A stretch of 64,000 bases of DNA from Apteryx mantelli (lineage: Eukaryota > Chordata > Aves > Apterygiformes > Apterygidae). Made by a program: the position numbers and the translations under genes. The notes beneath the pieces are model-generated. The model saw only the letters and a program-made list of their open reading frames with translations, did no database searches and had not been told where the DNA came from. Shown here in pieces: positions 26,301-39,567 of the stretch (its first letter is position 1; every line of letters starts with the position of its first letter). The stretch is taken from contig NC_089981.1 in NCBI RefSeq assembly GCF_036417845.1, forward strand, positions 64,445,268 through 64,509,267, given 5' to 3'.

Positions 26301-29300
26301 TAGGAGGACAGTTTGGAGATTCTATATTACCATCACAGCCTTGCTATGAGGGGAAGGAATGATAAGAGGAAAACAAGGGCTTGACCTTAGTGTGGCCTCC
26401 GTGGGCTTGGATTCACCCTTTTTAGTGGATCCTGTTTTTTTCCCAAATGATCTTAACCAGAATTAAAGGGCTGCTTGGCCAGAGCAGTGCTCTGGAGCTT
26501 GGGAGGTCACAGTTTTGGTCTTGGCTGTTGTCAGACAGTTATTGGATGATTGTCAGAAAATGATTTCCCCCCGTGTGGTCAGTTTGTCTGATTAACACTG
26601 ACCCACTGTATGAAATGCTTTGTAATTGTGAAAGCTTACTTCCATCAACCAAAGAAATACATCCCCCAAAGAGGAATGTCCATCACTTGACAGAGTGTCA
26701 TGATATCTCTGCTTTGGGGAATGCATGCAGCATATCTCCTAGCCATACATTTCATATGTTTTTTTCAAGTTCTTGTTATGGCTTGGAAGGCAGGCTAGTT
26801 AGTTGTCAGTAGCTGAGATGCATTTATCAAGATATCTGAAGGCACTCCCTAGACATGGCATGACCATACAATATGATTAGATGCCCATCTTTCCTTCTCT
26901 TTGTGACAGCTGGACTGATTGTCTGCATATGAATAGCATGTGAACAAGTAACAGAAGTACCATTATGGCAAATGCTTCTGACTGTTTGTTCACCAGTTCA
27001 ATACACTGGAGATGAGCTGGATGTGTTGGAAAACATAGGCAGAAGTTCCTAGCCAAGTATTTGTGTAGTAGGAATACTCCCCCCACCATGCAGGCGAGGT
27101 ATCTGATCATAAGGGCTTATTGTGTATTCATTTGTGGTAGCGCCCACTCTTGGTTGAGCACTTTCCAGACACTTAAGAATGATGATTCCTCCTCCAAGCA
27201 TTTCACAATTTACAGAGTAAAAAATAGTATGTAGGTGGAGGAAGGAGAATAATAACGAACCCTTTCCACTTACTTTTTGTGGAAGTCAGTTCATGCAGTG
27301 TAGTCTGGTGGAAATAGATCTTCAGTACCAAAACAGGTATTTCATTCCCTGGGTCTGCACTAAAGAAAACTGCAGCTGGATGAGGATCTAACAAGCAAAT
27401 AAATAAAGCTTTGTGCGGTGATAGGGCCAAGGAACAAATATAACACAAGGCCTGAGAAAACAGATAAAATAGATAGGGGGCAGAGTTTGAAAGTGGAGAC
27501 AAGAGGCTTAAATCTGATATCAACAGAATCAAGGAACAAGGATTACAAAATCAAACCAAAAGACATGAAAAATGGGTTTATAGCAGTATTTTTAATGTTT
27601 AAAGGAGACTTTGTGTGACATGTTATGACCTAGATGTTAGTATCACTGCTGCAGTTGGCAAGGCAGTTAATATACCATCATTGTTTATTCTCTAATTGTT
27701 TCCTGTACTGGAAAGATGCCATTAGCTGTTAGGGAGGTTTCTCCTCCTCTGTGTTGCTATGTTCTGTCTGCTTAGCCCAGCATCTACTGGGTTTAGAGTT
27801 TTATGCCAAACATTTCACATGGGAAATAAGCTAAATTAAAACAAAAAAAGTTCAGTCATATAGTGGAATGATCCCCATCAGTCCTACTTATATCAAAAAA
27901 GGTCATGTTAAACAAGACATAAATCTTGTTAATGAGTTGTGTGGCCACTTGTGATCACATTTTCAATCAGAAATTTAAATAGATTTTATGCTATAAAACA
28001 CTGGGCTAAATTCATTCTAAATAATTCTCCTCTCTTAATCATTTAAAAATGGTATGTTCTCTGAAATATTCCTCATTTTGTGAAGTTTAGCAAACTTTTT
28101 TTCCTTTTGACTTATATGAGTCTTTCCTGAATTCCCTACAGTTTATTCGGATCTGACTAGGAACATTGGGTGTTCAAAATAATATTCCTAATATTCCTAG
28201 AACTGTATTATTCCTGCCTGGGGACACAGGGCCTCTTTGAATGCAGCCTTAAACACCATTAGCTGTTTTCTGGACTATTGTATATTGGACTGCTGTCAGA
28301 TTTGCAGCCTCTCTTACCCTTCAGTCTCTCATTCTTGTTTTGTAGCTTTCTCCCTCAGATTGTTTTCCCTCTAGATGTGCTAACTGCCATTTTTCCTATT
28401 TGAATCTTGTGATACCGATGAGTCGAAGTCTCACTCTAAGTAAAGCAGAACAACTGTTCTGAAAGCAGTAGTCTGTGCTGATTTCTACCAGCTGAAGCTT
28501 TGTCCCTATGTTTCTGATTCTGTCACTATTATTAGAATTATGGTAACGCCCAGATGTGTTAAATATCCTTCCAATATAATGATATGACCCAATCCTTGCC
28601 TCCGAGAACTCCCAGTTTAAAAAGATAAACCACATACCAAAAGAGAGACAAGGGAAGAAGCGCTGAGTCAATTTATTTTAGTATATTTTAGTCCCTGTTT
28701 TAAAGAATTTACCAAAGAAGACCTGCTTCAGGACCGTCTGTGAATACCATGAATTTGCTCTCCCTTTTTTAATTTGTTGGTGTCCTCAAGATGTTCCTCT
28801 TCCTACAATCTAACACTGTGGCAGTTAATTCAAATGATTGTTGCATCCACATTGATTTAACTGAATTTATTAATGAGTATTTGAAGGAATCTGCACCAAA
28901 CAATTGATATGACTCCAAAGGTTTTCCAAGCCTTTTGATTCTCTGTATTTTTGTAATGTCATCCAAAATGCTATTGTTTTACTAACAGGTTTTTTTTAAT
29001 TAAATCCTCATCACTGTTTATTGCTTATGAACATCTCAGTTTCCTGTGTTAGTGCTTTGTAACTGGCTCCCTAGCTGCACAGACCTGTGCAGTCAGGTTA
29101 CACACACGTGTGTGTATTGTCTGTGTCTATCTGTTAGTTCCCATGCACTGCTGTGTCTCTCATCATCTTCAAACTTGTTGATCCAATTTAAACTGGATAA
29201 CTATGGGATAGAAATCTCAAAGCTGCATTTTTTTTTTTTAATTTCATGAAAATAAAGAGCTATGGATATGGGAAGGAGACTCAGCTACTATTCCCACTAA

Positions 29301-29854
29301 GGCAAAGGCTGCAGTATGAGGCCACCCCTAGTTAGACAGCAGAAAATCCACACAAGAATGCCCCAAACCCATGAAGGAAGCATAATTTGGGGTATACTTT
29401 ATATTAGATACTATAACATTCAGCCCCAAGACAGACTGACAGGAAATGAGCTTCATTAGCTCCTCTGGTCACAGAGTGAGCATGTTTTTGCTTGCAACAT
29501 TTGTTCTGTTACTGTGCTAGGGATGGGTGTTAGATACAGGGATCATAAGTGCCAGGAACATTCTTTCTGTTTTTGAGGATCACTAATATATCTGCTTTTC
29601 TTCAAACTCATAGTACCTCCCTGCTTTTAATCATGAGCAGTCCAAGATCGGTTGCTACTTGCTAATACTTTTAGATATGCATTGTCGTTTATGACAAGCT
29701 GTATGTGTTTAGATTTTCTAATTGAAAATGACTATTTTTGTACAGATAACACTTTATCTGTGGTGTTCATGTGTAGATGTGGATGCAAGAGAGGTGTGAT
29801 CTAATGGGTGAATATGGGGAGTCAAGATCTTCTCTGAGTTCTTAATCTACCTTT
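23317..29854 (+). other. TTLL5: TTLL5 intron, first part
   Basis: Starts with donor gtaact. It contains a C+T-rich stretch at about 24950-25730 that produces long overlapping chance openings, described as a finding. Near 28580-28650, 'cccaatccttgcctccgag' followed by 'aaaaagataaaccac' is weakly like an antisense MIR-type SINE body. No coding exon is supported. The block at about 24900-25140 may be conserved non-coding DNA, but this is untested. Confidence 0.75.
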
Positions 29855-30060
29855 TTATATTGCCTCAGTCTGTGGCTTGGGGAAGATCTCTTTCTCTGTC
29901 AGTGCCTAAGATTCTCCACCTCCAAAACAGGGTTAATGTTGTCCTTTTCCGAATGTTCCTACCTCCGAGGAGAATTATACAAGAGAATTAACTCACTAAT
30001 ATTTTACATGATTTTTAGCTTAAAAATCCTATAGTGTTCTAAGTATTTTCAGATTTGTAC
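29855..30060 (+). repeat. MIR-like SINE remnant, sense
   Basis: The order 'ctttctctgtcagtgcctaa', 'ccacctccaaaacagggtta', 'ttcctacctccgaggag' and 'gaattaactcactaat' parallels the MIR 3' half ('cctctctgtgcctcagtttcc...aaaatggggataat...ctacctcatagggttgt...gattaaatgagataat'). The copy is diverged but colinear. Confidence 0.62.
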
Positions 30061-32205
30061 TTCTAAAAACTTGTCAGGGAAGCACATCTCCTCATCACTG
30101 AGTTCAATCTGCCAGCCGGGCAAGATTATTTCCAAGTTATTTTCTTGTAATACTAATAGTTGTAGGGCACTAACTGCTCCAGAACTGCTTCTGTCAGGGT
30201 TTCTCTAGGCTTCTGCTCTCCCTAGATCCTGGCCCTTCAGGATCCTGAGGGATGAGGGCTTTTTTGGATGTCCTGAAATCCCTTCCCAAGCCTTCCTTTG
30301 TGTGGTCAGGCTCTGTTCTCCCCAGCTGCCCTTTTTATTTGCACAGTAGCTTCTCCTGGTTTCCCGTCCTGTCCCCCTGGAGTTCACAGCAGGGCAGTAT
30401 GCTTTGTAGCTGAATCCAGAAGCCATGGTCCATGTCAGCTTCCAGTCTCCCCATCCTTGCCTGGAAGGCAGCCAGGATCTCAGCACAGCATGGAGACAAA
30501 GGCCTTTTTGGAAGTCCGTTATCCCCAAGAAAAACATCTATGACCTTTCTTTAGGAAGGTCTCAGCCCAGATTTTGCTGATCGGACTTTGTTACAGGAAT
30601 CCATGTTTGCCATTTCTTCGGGGTGACAGACCTCTTGCCCACGCATGTTGAGGGAAGGGATTAAGGCTGTATGCTTTGCAGACTCCAGGATCATAGTGAT
30701 TTTATTAACAAGAAAAAGAATTTAAAAGAAATAGTATACATAATATCAAACAAGACACAAGTGAAGTATGACCTGTGAATAAGAAGGGGGGCAGTGAGTT
30801 GAGAGGCTTATCCTAACCCCATAATGTGTCAAGCTCTGAGATGCAACAGACTAAACCAAGCTTTGTTTTAGCTTGGTTTGGTTGTTTTGTTCTTTTTTTT
30901 TCTGCTTTATTCCAGACTTCTGCATTTATATCAGCTAGTTATTCAAAATCTGAAAGCTGGGATCAAGGTAGAACTTCAGGGGAGGGAGAGGTTAATAAGG
31001 GTTGGAGAGCTCAAGGGGATCTTGTCAGTGAGCTCTAGTTAGGAAACAGGCCTGTTTTGGCTCCTGCGCTTCCTTTTCTCTCTAGAGCTCTGCCTGTCAG
31101 AAACTCCTTCCCACACACAAGTGCCCTGCCATTTGCCAGAGAATTGCGGGGGAGAGGGGCTTTTCCTGTCTTTGTGTGGAGACTCAGCCAGCCCTCAGAC
31201 TGTGGTTTTCTGTGGAGCCTGGAGCCCACTCTCTGTGGCTTTGTGTGTTTTTCACCAGAGAAGAAACTCAGGACAAATGCAGTGAAGTGCACTGCTCCCA
31301 AGGTCATTCTGAGGTGACTGGTGGGTGCTCAGCTATTCCCCTCATCTTCTATCATTGCTCTCTAGCTATGAAACTACATGGTTATGGCATTGCCTCTTTG
31401 CCCTGGGAATCTGACTAACTTTGAGAAAAGCCAAGGCAGAACTCCGAGCAAGTTGGTCCTTTCTGAAAAGAGTTGAGTGTTTTGCAGAGCTCACATAGGG
31501 AACCATTCCTCACTCCCCCCCTTGCCAGCTCCGTTGCTGAGTTCTCTAGTGTCTCATAACATGCAGATTGTTTTATTCCCCTTATCAAATCTGCAGCATA
31601 CTTACCCCCCACCTGCTTTAGGAATAGAAACATTTTTTGTTCTGTGATATTACTGGGATTTCCTTTCTGTCAGTTGCCAACCTAAAATTCCTTATTCAGG
31701 CAGGGTACCCTAGAGCCTCCTGATATTCTGAGCACCTAAACGGCTGGACTGAAGAACTGGCATTGTAAGATATTCCCTATAACCTTTTTCTTTCCTGTGA
31801 CTTTGTCTCAATCCCAGCTCCCACACAAAGAATAACTTGACAGAGTAGATGCAGAAAATGGGTAAAAGCTATAAAAGCTATGTTTCTCTGAGGATGGGAC
31901 CCACTGTATGGTCTGGTTGGGAATGGTGATCTCTTGTTTTTTTCCTCTGGAACAGTATCATTCTGTGGCAGCAATGAGCTTGTTTGCCTTCCTAGAAGCT
32001 AGTCCCGGTGTGCAAGGGTGTAAAATTCAGCTTTAAAACTACTTCACTGATTTGATCACTAAACTCTTCTTGTTTGTGCTTGGGAACCCTGGGGGTTTCC
32101 TTCACCAGCAAATATTCTTTCTTACAAAAATGTCACCCACTCTATCAGCTCTCTCAATGATATTCAGAAAGACACTATGGTATTTATGTTTTCTTTTTTT
32201 GCCAG
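30061..32205 (+). other. TTLL5: TTLL5 intron, last part, up to the acceptor
   Basis: Unremarkable intronic sequence, with openings on both strands at about 30205-30543 and 31035-31317 that match no family. It contains a hairpin with arms AAACCAAGCT (30853-30862) and AGCTTGGTTT (30870-30879). It ends with a T-rich tract and the acceptor ...ttttttgccag at 32205. Confidence 0.75.
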
Positions 32206-32426
32206 GTTCTGTTTGCCAACCACTCACAATCCAGCACCAGCCATATACCTACGTCAGCTGGCTCTGCTGCCTGCAAGACATCAAGTGCCACTTCCAGTAT
32301 CCAGAAGGCAGCCAGTTCGCACAAAGTGATGCCATCCCAGAGTATGCCTTCTCAGCTGGTTCCAAAGCCTCGAGCAAACCACAGGCAGGCAGTGGTCAGA
32401 AAGACTGCAACGCAGAGGATTTCCAA
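32206..32426 (+). CDS. TTLL5: TTLL5 C-terminal-tail exon (Ser/Thr-rich, basic end)
   Basis: This 221-nt exon has a strong acceptor (T-rich tract, then gccag) and the consensus donor gtaagt. It enters in phase 0, exactly as the exon at 23316 leaves. It encodes 73 residues plus two bases of a split Lys codon (AA|G). The peptide is Ser/Thr-rich (SSATSSIQKAASSHK) and then basic (LVPKPRANHR, VVRKTATQRIS). This corresponds to the human TTLL5 segment containing LVPKP and a basic RRATSQK-type stretch. The Ser/Thr part differs much from human as I remember it, while the LVPKP and basic parts are kept, as expected for a disordered tail. The longer + strand opening at 32052-32525 is in another frame and is not the coding frame. 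Confidence 0.92.
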
Positions 32427-34584
32427 GTAAGTTTTGTCTCTCCCCATCCACAACAGAGAATTGACACTCATCCTCCACAAAAGGAATCTGGGAAAAGAAC
32501 CTGTCTACATGTGACTCAGGCATAGATCTTTCTGGCTCAGAACACCTTAACTGATGTAAACTGCAGTAGGTGCTCACTATTGTGAAGCTTCATGTTTTGC
32601 AATACTAAGGTAAGCAGAACTGTAACATCATACAAATGTAAGGACATAGGAACTGCCAGGTTGAATCAGAGGAGTGTTTGATCCAGAGTGGGATTCAGTT
32701 ACCTAAATACAAGTTGCTAGTGCCATTTTAAATGCCCAGGGCTGTTTCACTTGGCCTCCAGCTGCTGCTCCAGATGAGCACAAGTCTCCTGTAGGTCTTA
32801 TGTTTTATCTACCAGTCCCCTGCAGATGTCTCAAATAACTGACAGCATACAGTATGGTGCTTGACACCTGTGTTTAGGCACTCGAGTCACTCCCCCATGT
32901 TTAATCTTTGATGGAGGCTAGAATCTGGAGGATCAGAAGAAACTGCCAAAAAAAAAAAAGCCTTAACAAGCTAATCTACCCTTAAGCCAAGTTCCCCCAT
33001 AAACCCAACGTATAATGATTGACTTATGCCTTTAAGCACAAGTGTTTATTTCATTTAAAGTGTTTATATTCTGCCTAATTTAACGATAGCTTTCCTCATT
33101 ACCTGTAGATAATGAGGAAACTTATCTTAACTTTTACTGAGCTTTTGGTTATGGTTTTTACCATTCTAAGGTAGATGGGTTTGGTGTGTGTTATGTTTAA
33201 AAGCAAAATAAAGCACTCAAGTGTGCTTCATGAAGTGTTGCTTACTTTAAGTTTGCTTCCTTTCCATTTCTTGGAGTGTCTTCTTTTTTGTGCATTATAA
33301 GAGAATGTGAACAAGAGTTCTATTTTTTTTTCTTATCTTTACGTTTCATTAGTAGCTCCATCATGTCTCTGCTTATCTCCTCTTGGTCTAAAGCAATTCC
33401 ATCATTTAAATCCTTCTTCAGTTTTTTCCTTATATATCAGCCTTGTTTCATCTCTGAATACTGAAGGGGAAAAGCTTCATTCATAACTTCCTCCCTTATA
33501 CTCTATGACCAGAAGAGTTGTAAAGCTTTCAGAACAGGTTCCTGTGAGGTTACCTGATTCTGTGTTCCCCTCCTTGATTAAAAGAGAGGAGGCTTCATAA
33601 AAGATTAGTGAGGAAAGATGCCGTGTGAAGATGGGCACAGTCAGTGTGTGGGGATTGAATCTGGAACTGCAAGGCATATTTAAGGAGCTTGGGCAGAACT
33701 GTGTTGGAGAAACTCATATATTTCCTTCCTGTACTTTTATTATCTTAATAGATAGCACACTAAATTCATCCCCTAAAACTATTTAAAAAGAAAGTGATGT
33801 TAGTAGACTTTGTCGACTCAGCAAGTGCAGATTTGAGCGTCAGGTCTGGCAGGTATATGCTGGTGGGTTTGCTCTCTGATTTCTTTTATGCTGGGTGGCT
33901 CATGTTAGTACAGGTGACAAGCTGTGTCAGTGGGTTTCTCTGCCGGGCAGCAGGGATGTGTATTTGAAGATGCCGGTGTGCTGTGCTCACTTCTTGGCAG
34001 AAGAAATGTTTATCCTTGTGAGATGGAATTGCAGCTCCTTGGACAGACTTTACTTTGCTGCATTTTTGTGGTTTCTGCTCTGTGACAGGCAGGAGTGTGG
34101 GAAAACCGGAAAAAGTTCAGCACCAAAAATGCACAGAAGGGGGAAAAAAAGCAAAAGATTCCTTCAGAATTTCAGAAACCTAATCCAAGTATTGAAGGCT
34201 GCAAGGAGCCACTCCGGAAATACTTTCCAAGTTGCCTTTCAGACTCCAGCACAAGGCTACGAACCCATTCTTGCCATTCATAGGATCTTGCAGTAACATT
34301 TTTTTCACTTACATGGAAAACAGCAGTGCCCAGCTATTCTTCCAGCATACTGAGAGCTGATCATTTGAAAACTACTGTGTCTCAGTCTAATTTAATCTGT
34401 CTATTGTTGTCAGGAAAAAAACAGAGATGCATCAACAGAGGAGAGTGAATGGAGAGAACCCTCTGCCTCAAAGGAATATAGAGATGAAAAAGATGCCTTG
34501 CATGCTCCAGCTTGTTCTTTACCATCCCTGGTTATTCTATACAGAGTATTCTCTGTCACTGTGTGTAGTCTGCTTTTCAAAAAC
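32427..34584 (+). other. TTLL5: TTLL5 intron, first part
   Basis: Starts with gtaagt. At about 32636-32690 there is a short stretch (ggacataggaactgccagg) like an antisense CR1 3' tail. An 11-bp inverted repeat sits at 33091-33120. The opening at 34095-34283 follows a 'ctgtgacag' acceptor-like site but cannot join the phase-2 donor at 32426 and reach a known TTLL5 sequence, so it is not called. Confidence 0.75.
33091..33120. repeat. inverted repeat, 11-bp perfect stem
   Basis: The arms are TTTCCTCATTA (33091-33101) and TAATGAGGAAA (33110-33120) with loop cctgtaga. Outside the arms, 'gatag' and 'cttatc' extend the pairing with a bulge. No family was recognised. Confidence 0.8.
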
Positions 34585-35010
34585 TCCAGTGGCAGAAATC
34601 CCACCAGGAGAGTCTAAACAACCTTATTATTAGAAAGTTTCTCCTGATGAGCAATCTGAATTTATCCTTTGTTTCATACTGTTGTGCCTTGTTCCTCCTT
34701 CCTGAACCACCCTAAACAGTTTCCTTTGCACATACTTTCCATCTTTTGAATATTCTTCTAGTTCTTGGAGATTCCTAGAGTTGCTTAGACTTGTTGAGGT
34801 TTTGTTAACCTCAGATAGTAGTTCCACCTGCCAAGTCCTTAATTGTCTCTTGAATTTACTGTATTTTCTTCAGTTTGTCAGAGTGCTTGCATTGTGGCAC
34901 CCAGAATTGTAATTTTCCAGTGTGGGACTACTGTATCCTCAGGTTATGACATGGCAACTATCCCTCTCCATAAAATCTAACGTAATTTTGGCTTTTTGGC
35001 TGCTTCATTT
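34585..35010 (-). mobile_element. CR1-type LINE fragment, antisense
   Basis: 'ttagaaagtttctcctgatg' (about 34632) is the antisense CR1 'ttagaaagtttttcctaat' block. 'gcattgtggcacccagaatt' (about 34889), followed by 'actactgtatcctcaggt', matches the antisense 'gcacccagaactggacacagtactccagg' block in the correct order. There is no open frame. CR1-like similarity may continue to about 35340 but is too weak to place. Confidence 0.72.
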
Positions 35011-38000
35011 CTCTGTCAGGTCATCTTTGATTTGCTACCCGCGCTCACCCCTAATTCTTTTTGGCTGTTTTCCTGACCTCTTTCCTCAAAGAAGGTCTCA
35101 GTGCTATATATTATTTCCACAAGACTTACACTCACTGAAACTAATCCCATTTTGTTCATTCTGTTGTTAAAGCTCTTATGTCTCATTTTTTTCTTAAATT
35201 CCTGTAAGCCAGAACTTATTTCTCTGTCTGCTCTTTGCACCTCCTGGCTGTTGCTGAACATCTTAATAAAAATCTTATTTTCAAACTTGTTTGTAGAATT
35301 TATCCAGAGACTGGACTGTGAAGACAAACTAGAATCAACTTTGTCTTTTTGACCTATCTCTTCCTTGCATGCATTATCATTTCTCTCCCAGCCATCACAC
35401 ATGGCCTCCAGAAGAGGAGGGAAAGAATAAGAGAAAAATCAGCTACAAACAGAATGAGATGCTAAAGATGAACATTACTGACTAATTCAAAAACTATCTT
35501 GTAACTTGGACACTTCCCTAGTTAGAACATAAAGGAAAAAAAGTAATGGAACAGGCAGACAATTCAGTCTTTTATTTTCTGTTCCTGTTCTCTCTTGTTT
35601 TCTCAGACTCTCAACTTGTAAAAGGTGGTACGTTGACTTTATAATGGATTGTGTCCAAAGCAGACTCCTTGCTTAAGCTAACAGTGTGGAGAACTGGGGC
35701 CCGCATTAAGGTGTGGAAAAAGACTACGGCAACTGGGAGAAATGGCTTAATATGTAGCTCTATTCAGAAATGTAACCCTATAAATTGGTCTCATGGGGCT
35801 CCATATTTTTGATTAAATGTGCTCAGATTACAAGTAAAAAGATAGTTTTTGAACAGCTACTACCACAAACTCTTCTTTCTTTCCAAGAGTCAGATTGGGG
35901 CCTTTCCACTGCTGCTAATATTGGCAGGTTTCTGAACCACGTCATTCTATTCCTGAAGAGACCTGTTGGTAACTGAAAGCAGAATTTGGAGACAGAGGTC
36001 ACAGAAATAGCATTTGTGAGACATGGGATGAAGCAGATGTTCCTGGAAGCAGCATTTGGTGTACAGGACCTTCATATTACAGATGACAGCATGCAAAGCA
36101 GAAATATATATTAGCTCTACTGTCGGAACCCAGAGTGCATTTGTACAGCTGGTAGATAAAAAGAAAATCTTTCTCCTTTTAGGAATGACTAAGTCACAAT
36201 AAGTAAAAACTTCTGCACTATCATTCCTATGGCAACTTTTTAGAGAACTGCTCTCTAAGTCAAGAACTATGACAGCATCAAGCAGAGCAAGGTCTTGGAC
36301 AGGTTGTGAACAGGACTGTCAGTCAAAGAAAACATTTTAGAAAAATTCAGCTGTCAATGCTAGGCCACTGTATACAAAGAGAGGAAATACCCAGTAGAAA
36401 AAACAAGCACTCAGGTCAAGATGTTATAAGCGAGAGAGCCCAGGAAGAACATTGAGTTTTCCAACAATAGACTGGAGCATCAGAAACTATCAGGAATGTT
36501 GTTCAACATGGCATAATTTCATGTACTGAACTTTGGTGTAAATGTCATTCCCAACATCTCTATTCAGGAAGCCTTTTCAAGTACTCCCTTGAAGTCACAA
36601 CACCATGACTCAAAATCTTTCCACCTTGTTCCTCTTTTGTATATTTGCTTTGCATGGCACCAGCAGTAGAAGATCCAAAGTTCTGCTCTATTGTAACCAG
36701 TACAGAAATAGGGTAGAGATGATGTGTTTCTCCAGGGTTCAGAAAGTCCATCCCACAGTTGGGTGATGTCCTGACTGCAATCATAAATGGAAGTAGCCAG
36801 CTGTTTTAGGACAGGCTGGCCAAGCCTGGCAAATGTGACAAAAGTAGAGGAATGACCACGGAGAGGACTCTAAAAATGCTGTGGTTCTGGTTTGTATCCT
36901 GTCTTCCCCATGTGTGGTTATTCACTGGCACATGTGAAGTGTCTCAAGTGAGCTGGGCATATCACACATTCAAGCTGAGGGCCCACTGTGAGGAGGACAG
37001 ACAACAGGAGAGAAAGCATGTAACTGTTAATGGGACCCATCTCACGTTCTGCTACTGCTGTACTGAGGCACGTCTGTTTTTTTTAGCTCCTGAGCATCTG
37101 GGTTAATCAGACTGCCTGACCCTTGGACGTTTTTGGCAGCAATAGCAATGCATCTGAGAGAGGTGGCTTGATTTAACACCCTGACACAGCTGGGCTTATG
37201 AGGCCTGCAGCTCTTAGCCCCTGGCTAGCCTCAGATCATACACATGCAGAGATAGCCTGTCCAAGAGCAACAAAGAGGAACAAGCCTCCCTGGCTCTGCT
37301 CTTCACATCTGTTGCTGTCCTCTTGTCAAACCTAGGCTTTGTGTGATGTGAATTTGTTAGCATCAGTTCTGTTCCTCCTGGCCCACTAGATTCATTCACA
37401 GAATCCTAAACAACTAGATTTTTACAGTAAAGGTATTCAAAATTTAGCCAGGAAAATATGGTTTCTCTGTCACCTGTGAAACGAGCATCCTCCAAATTTG
37501 CAGTCTGGGATTGGGCAGCTTAGGGGTGGTTTAGTGCCTAAATGAAGAAAGTCAGTGCCAATTTCAAGGAGAGGTTATGTATAAGAGATAAAAAAGGCCA
37601 ATGACAGATATTTAAGTGGAGGGGACGGTGGGGAAAGGCTGCTTTTGTGAGTATTAAAGAGGAAGAAATGGAGAACGTAGCAATGGTTTGCATTGGAGAA
37701 ATGGAAGCAAAAATGACACATTAAAATCGGGGAAATGAGAAAGGCAGTGGGGTTTCAGCCAGCCCAAGGAGGAAGAAAGTGGAAAGGGATTAACTCAGTT
37801 TAAGCAGTGAATATGTTCTGGCACTGGAACTTCCATTAGGACAGCAGAGGGAACTTGAGGGGTGAGCTTAGACTGAGTGGTGAGAGATCTAGGACACAGA
37901 GGTAGATCTGAGAATAAGCTTTGTGGAGGTGACAGTTGAAACCACAAGAGTTGAGATAAAGTGTGGGTAGACAAAAGAGAGGGGAACAAGTCTGTAGAAG

Positions 38001-39567
38001 GAAAGGGATTCTCTAAAGGTAAAGCATACTTAAAGGTAGAAGTGTGACTGTTCCCTTTTAATTTTTTGTTGTGCTTGGTGATATTCCTGATGACATTTTC
38101 AACCATTAATCTTGCATTTACCTACAGAAGGGTGAGCTGGATTTGACCCTAAGTCATACAGCATTAAAAACATTGGCAGGCTAATTATGAGCGTGTAATG
38201 TTTATGTAAGAGGCATAAAGAGTACATCTGGATTCTCAGCTCCCAGATGGACCATGCAGTATCAGCAGCAAAAGAAACCATAAGTACAAATCCAAAATTC
38301 TCTCTAAGAGGCAATACACATAGAAACAAGCACATCATTTGACAATTATGGCTGCATTTAAGTAAGGGGCTATGTTTTGCAAATGTCATATCAGAACCCC
38401 TCTCCCTTCCCATCTGGACTCCAATTGATTTCACTCAGATCCAACTGTGAGAAAATACAAGAGTCCCTCACTGGCCTTTTAGCTGCTAGGAGCACCTGGC
38501 ATACTAGCAACTTGCTGACTTTGAAATTTGAAGGCAAAAGGTTTCAGACAACATTATAGAAACTGCACACGTGTGCCTGGGTCTGTTAGTCATCAGAGCC
38601 TCATGTGGGGATTGAATATTACAGTGCTCTCCTGAGGAAGAGCGGTGAGTAACTCTGTAAAATATAGCAGAGTTGAATGAGTGGAGGAATAAAGATTGTG
38701 GCAGAGAGGCAGGAGTGCTAAGTGCAGAAGTCTGGAGTGATCAGAGCAGCGCTATGCTGGAAGGAAGAGCAGCAAGAGGGAGAAGGGAAGAGAGGACAAA
38801 CCAAGAACAAATGGGTAGGTTCTATAGGTTTGAAGGACAGAATAGATCCCTTTTTGACTCCTCTTGTGAGTAAACCCATTTTTACGTAGGAAGAGACAGT
38901 CTCATTTTAGTAAGAAATCTCTATAACACAGGAAGTTTAGTTGTACTCCATAGAGTATAGTTTTACTGTATCTCAAATGTTGAGCTAAATGCAGGAGAAT
39001 TTACATGAAGTATCTGCTTGAGGACTGGCACTGGGTTACTGGAGATTAAATGCTTCCTATGGGTCTCAGTGTTTAAGACAAGTAAGAAATCTTGCCTCAA
39101 TGAGTTGTGTCTGCTGAGTCAAGGTGCATGTACAAAGTTTACACTTGAACATAGCATGTTTTGCCAGCCCTCTTGTGTGCAATTCTGTTCTATAGGTTGC
39201 TTAATCATTTTGCTTCAAACCACTGGAGTAAGGTGATAGCATTACTAGTTGTGTTGTGCTTTGGCAGTCCAATGTAATTTTCCATCTCCTTTATCCTTCA
39301 AAACCAGTTTCCAAGGTGTGTGGAACAACTAAGTGCTTTAGGCACATTGACGTCTTGCTGGTGGCTCCATGCTCATCTGTCTCCCTCTGCCTTCCTGGAG
39401 CTGTTTGCTGTCACTGCCCATTTCAAGCTATGTTCACACACAGCTTCATAGCTACAGTCCTAGTGAGATTATGTAAACTAGAACCCTCAATTTTTTGTTC
39501 AAGACCTTTATTCTTCCTTGGTATTTCCCTTCTCACCTCTGTCTAATCTGATGCTTTTGCCTGTCAG
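35011..39567 (+). other. TTLL5: TTLL5 intron, last part, up to the acceptor
   Basis: Openings on both strands at 35016-35402 lie in possible CR1 remnant. The rest (35400-39560) is ordinary intron with no domain-bearing frame. It ends with ...gatgcttttgcctgtcag at 39567. Confidence 0.75.

Noticed and set aside
32052..32525. 157-codon + strand opening over a TTLL5 exon
   Set aside because: The true coding frame of the 32206-32426 exon is a different one. It fits splice phases on both sides and matches the TTLL5 tail.
34085..34283. acceptor-like site followed by a 62-codon basic peptide
   Set aside because: There is no usable donor before the stop. It would have to be terminal, yet the real TTLL5 exon at 39568 continues the protein in the right phase.
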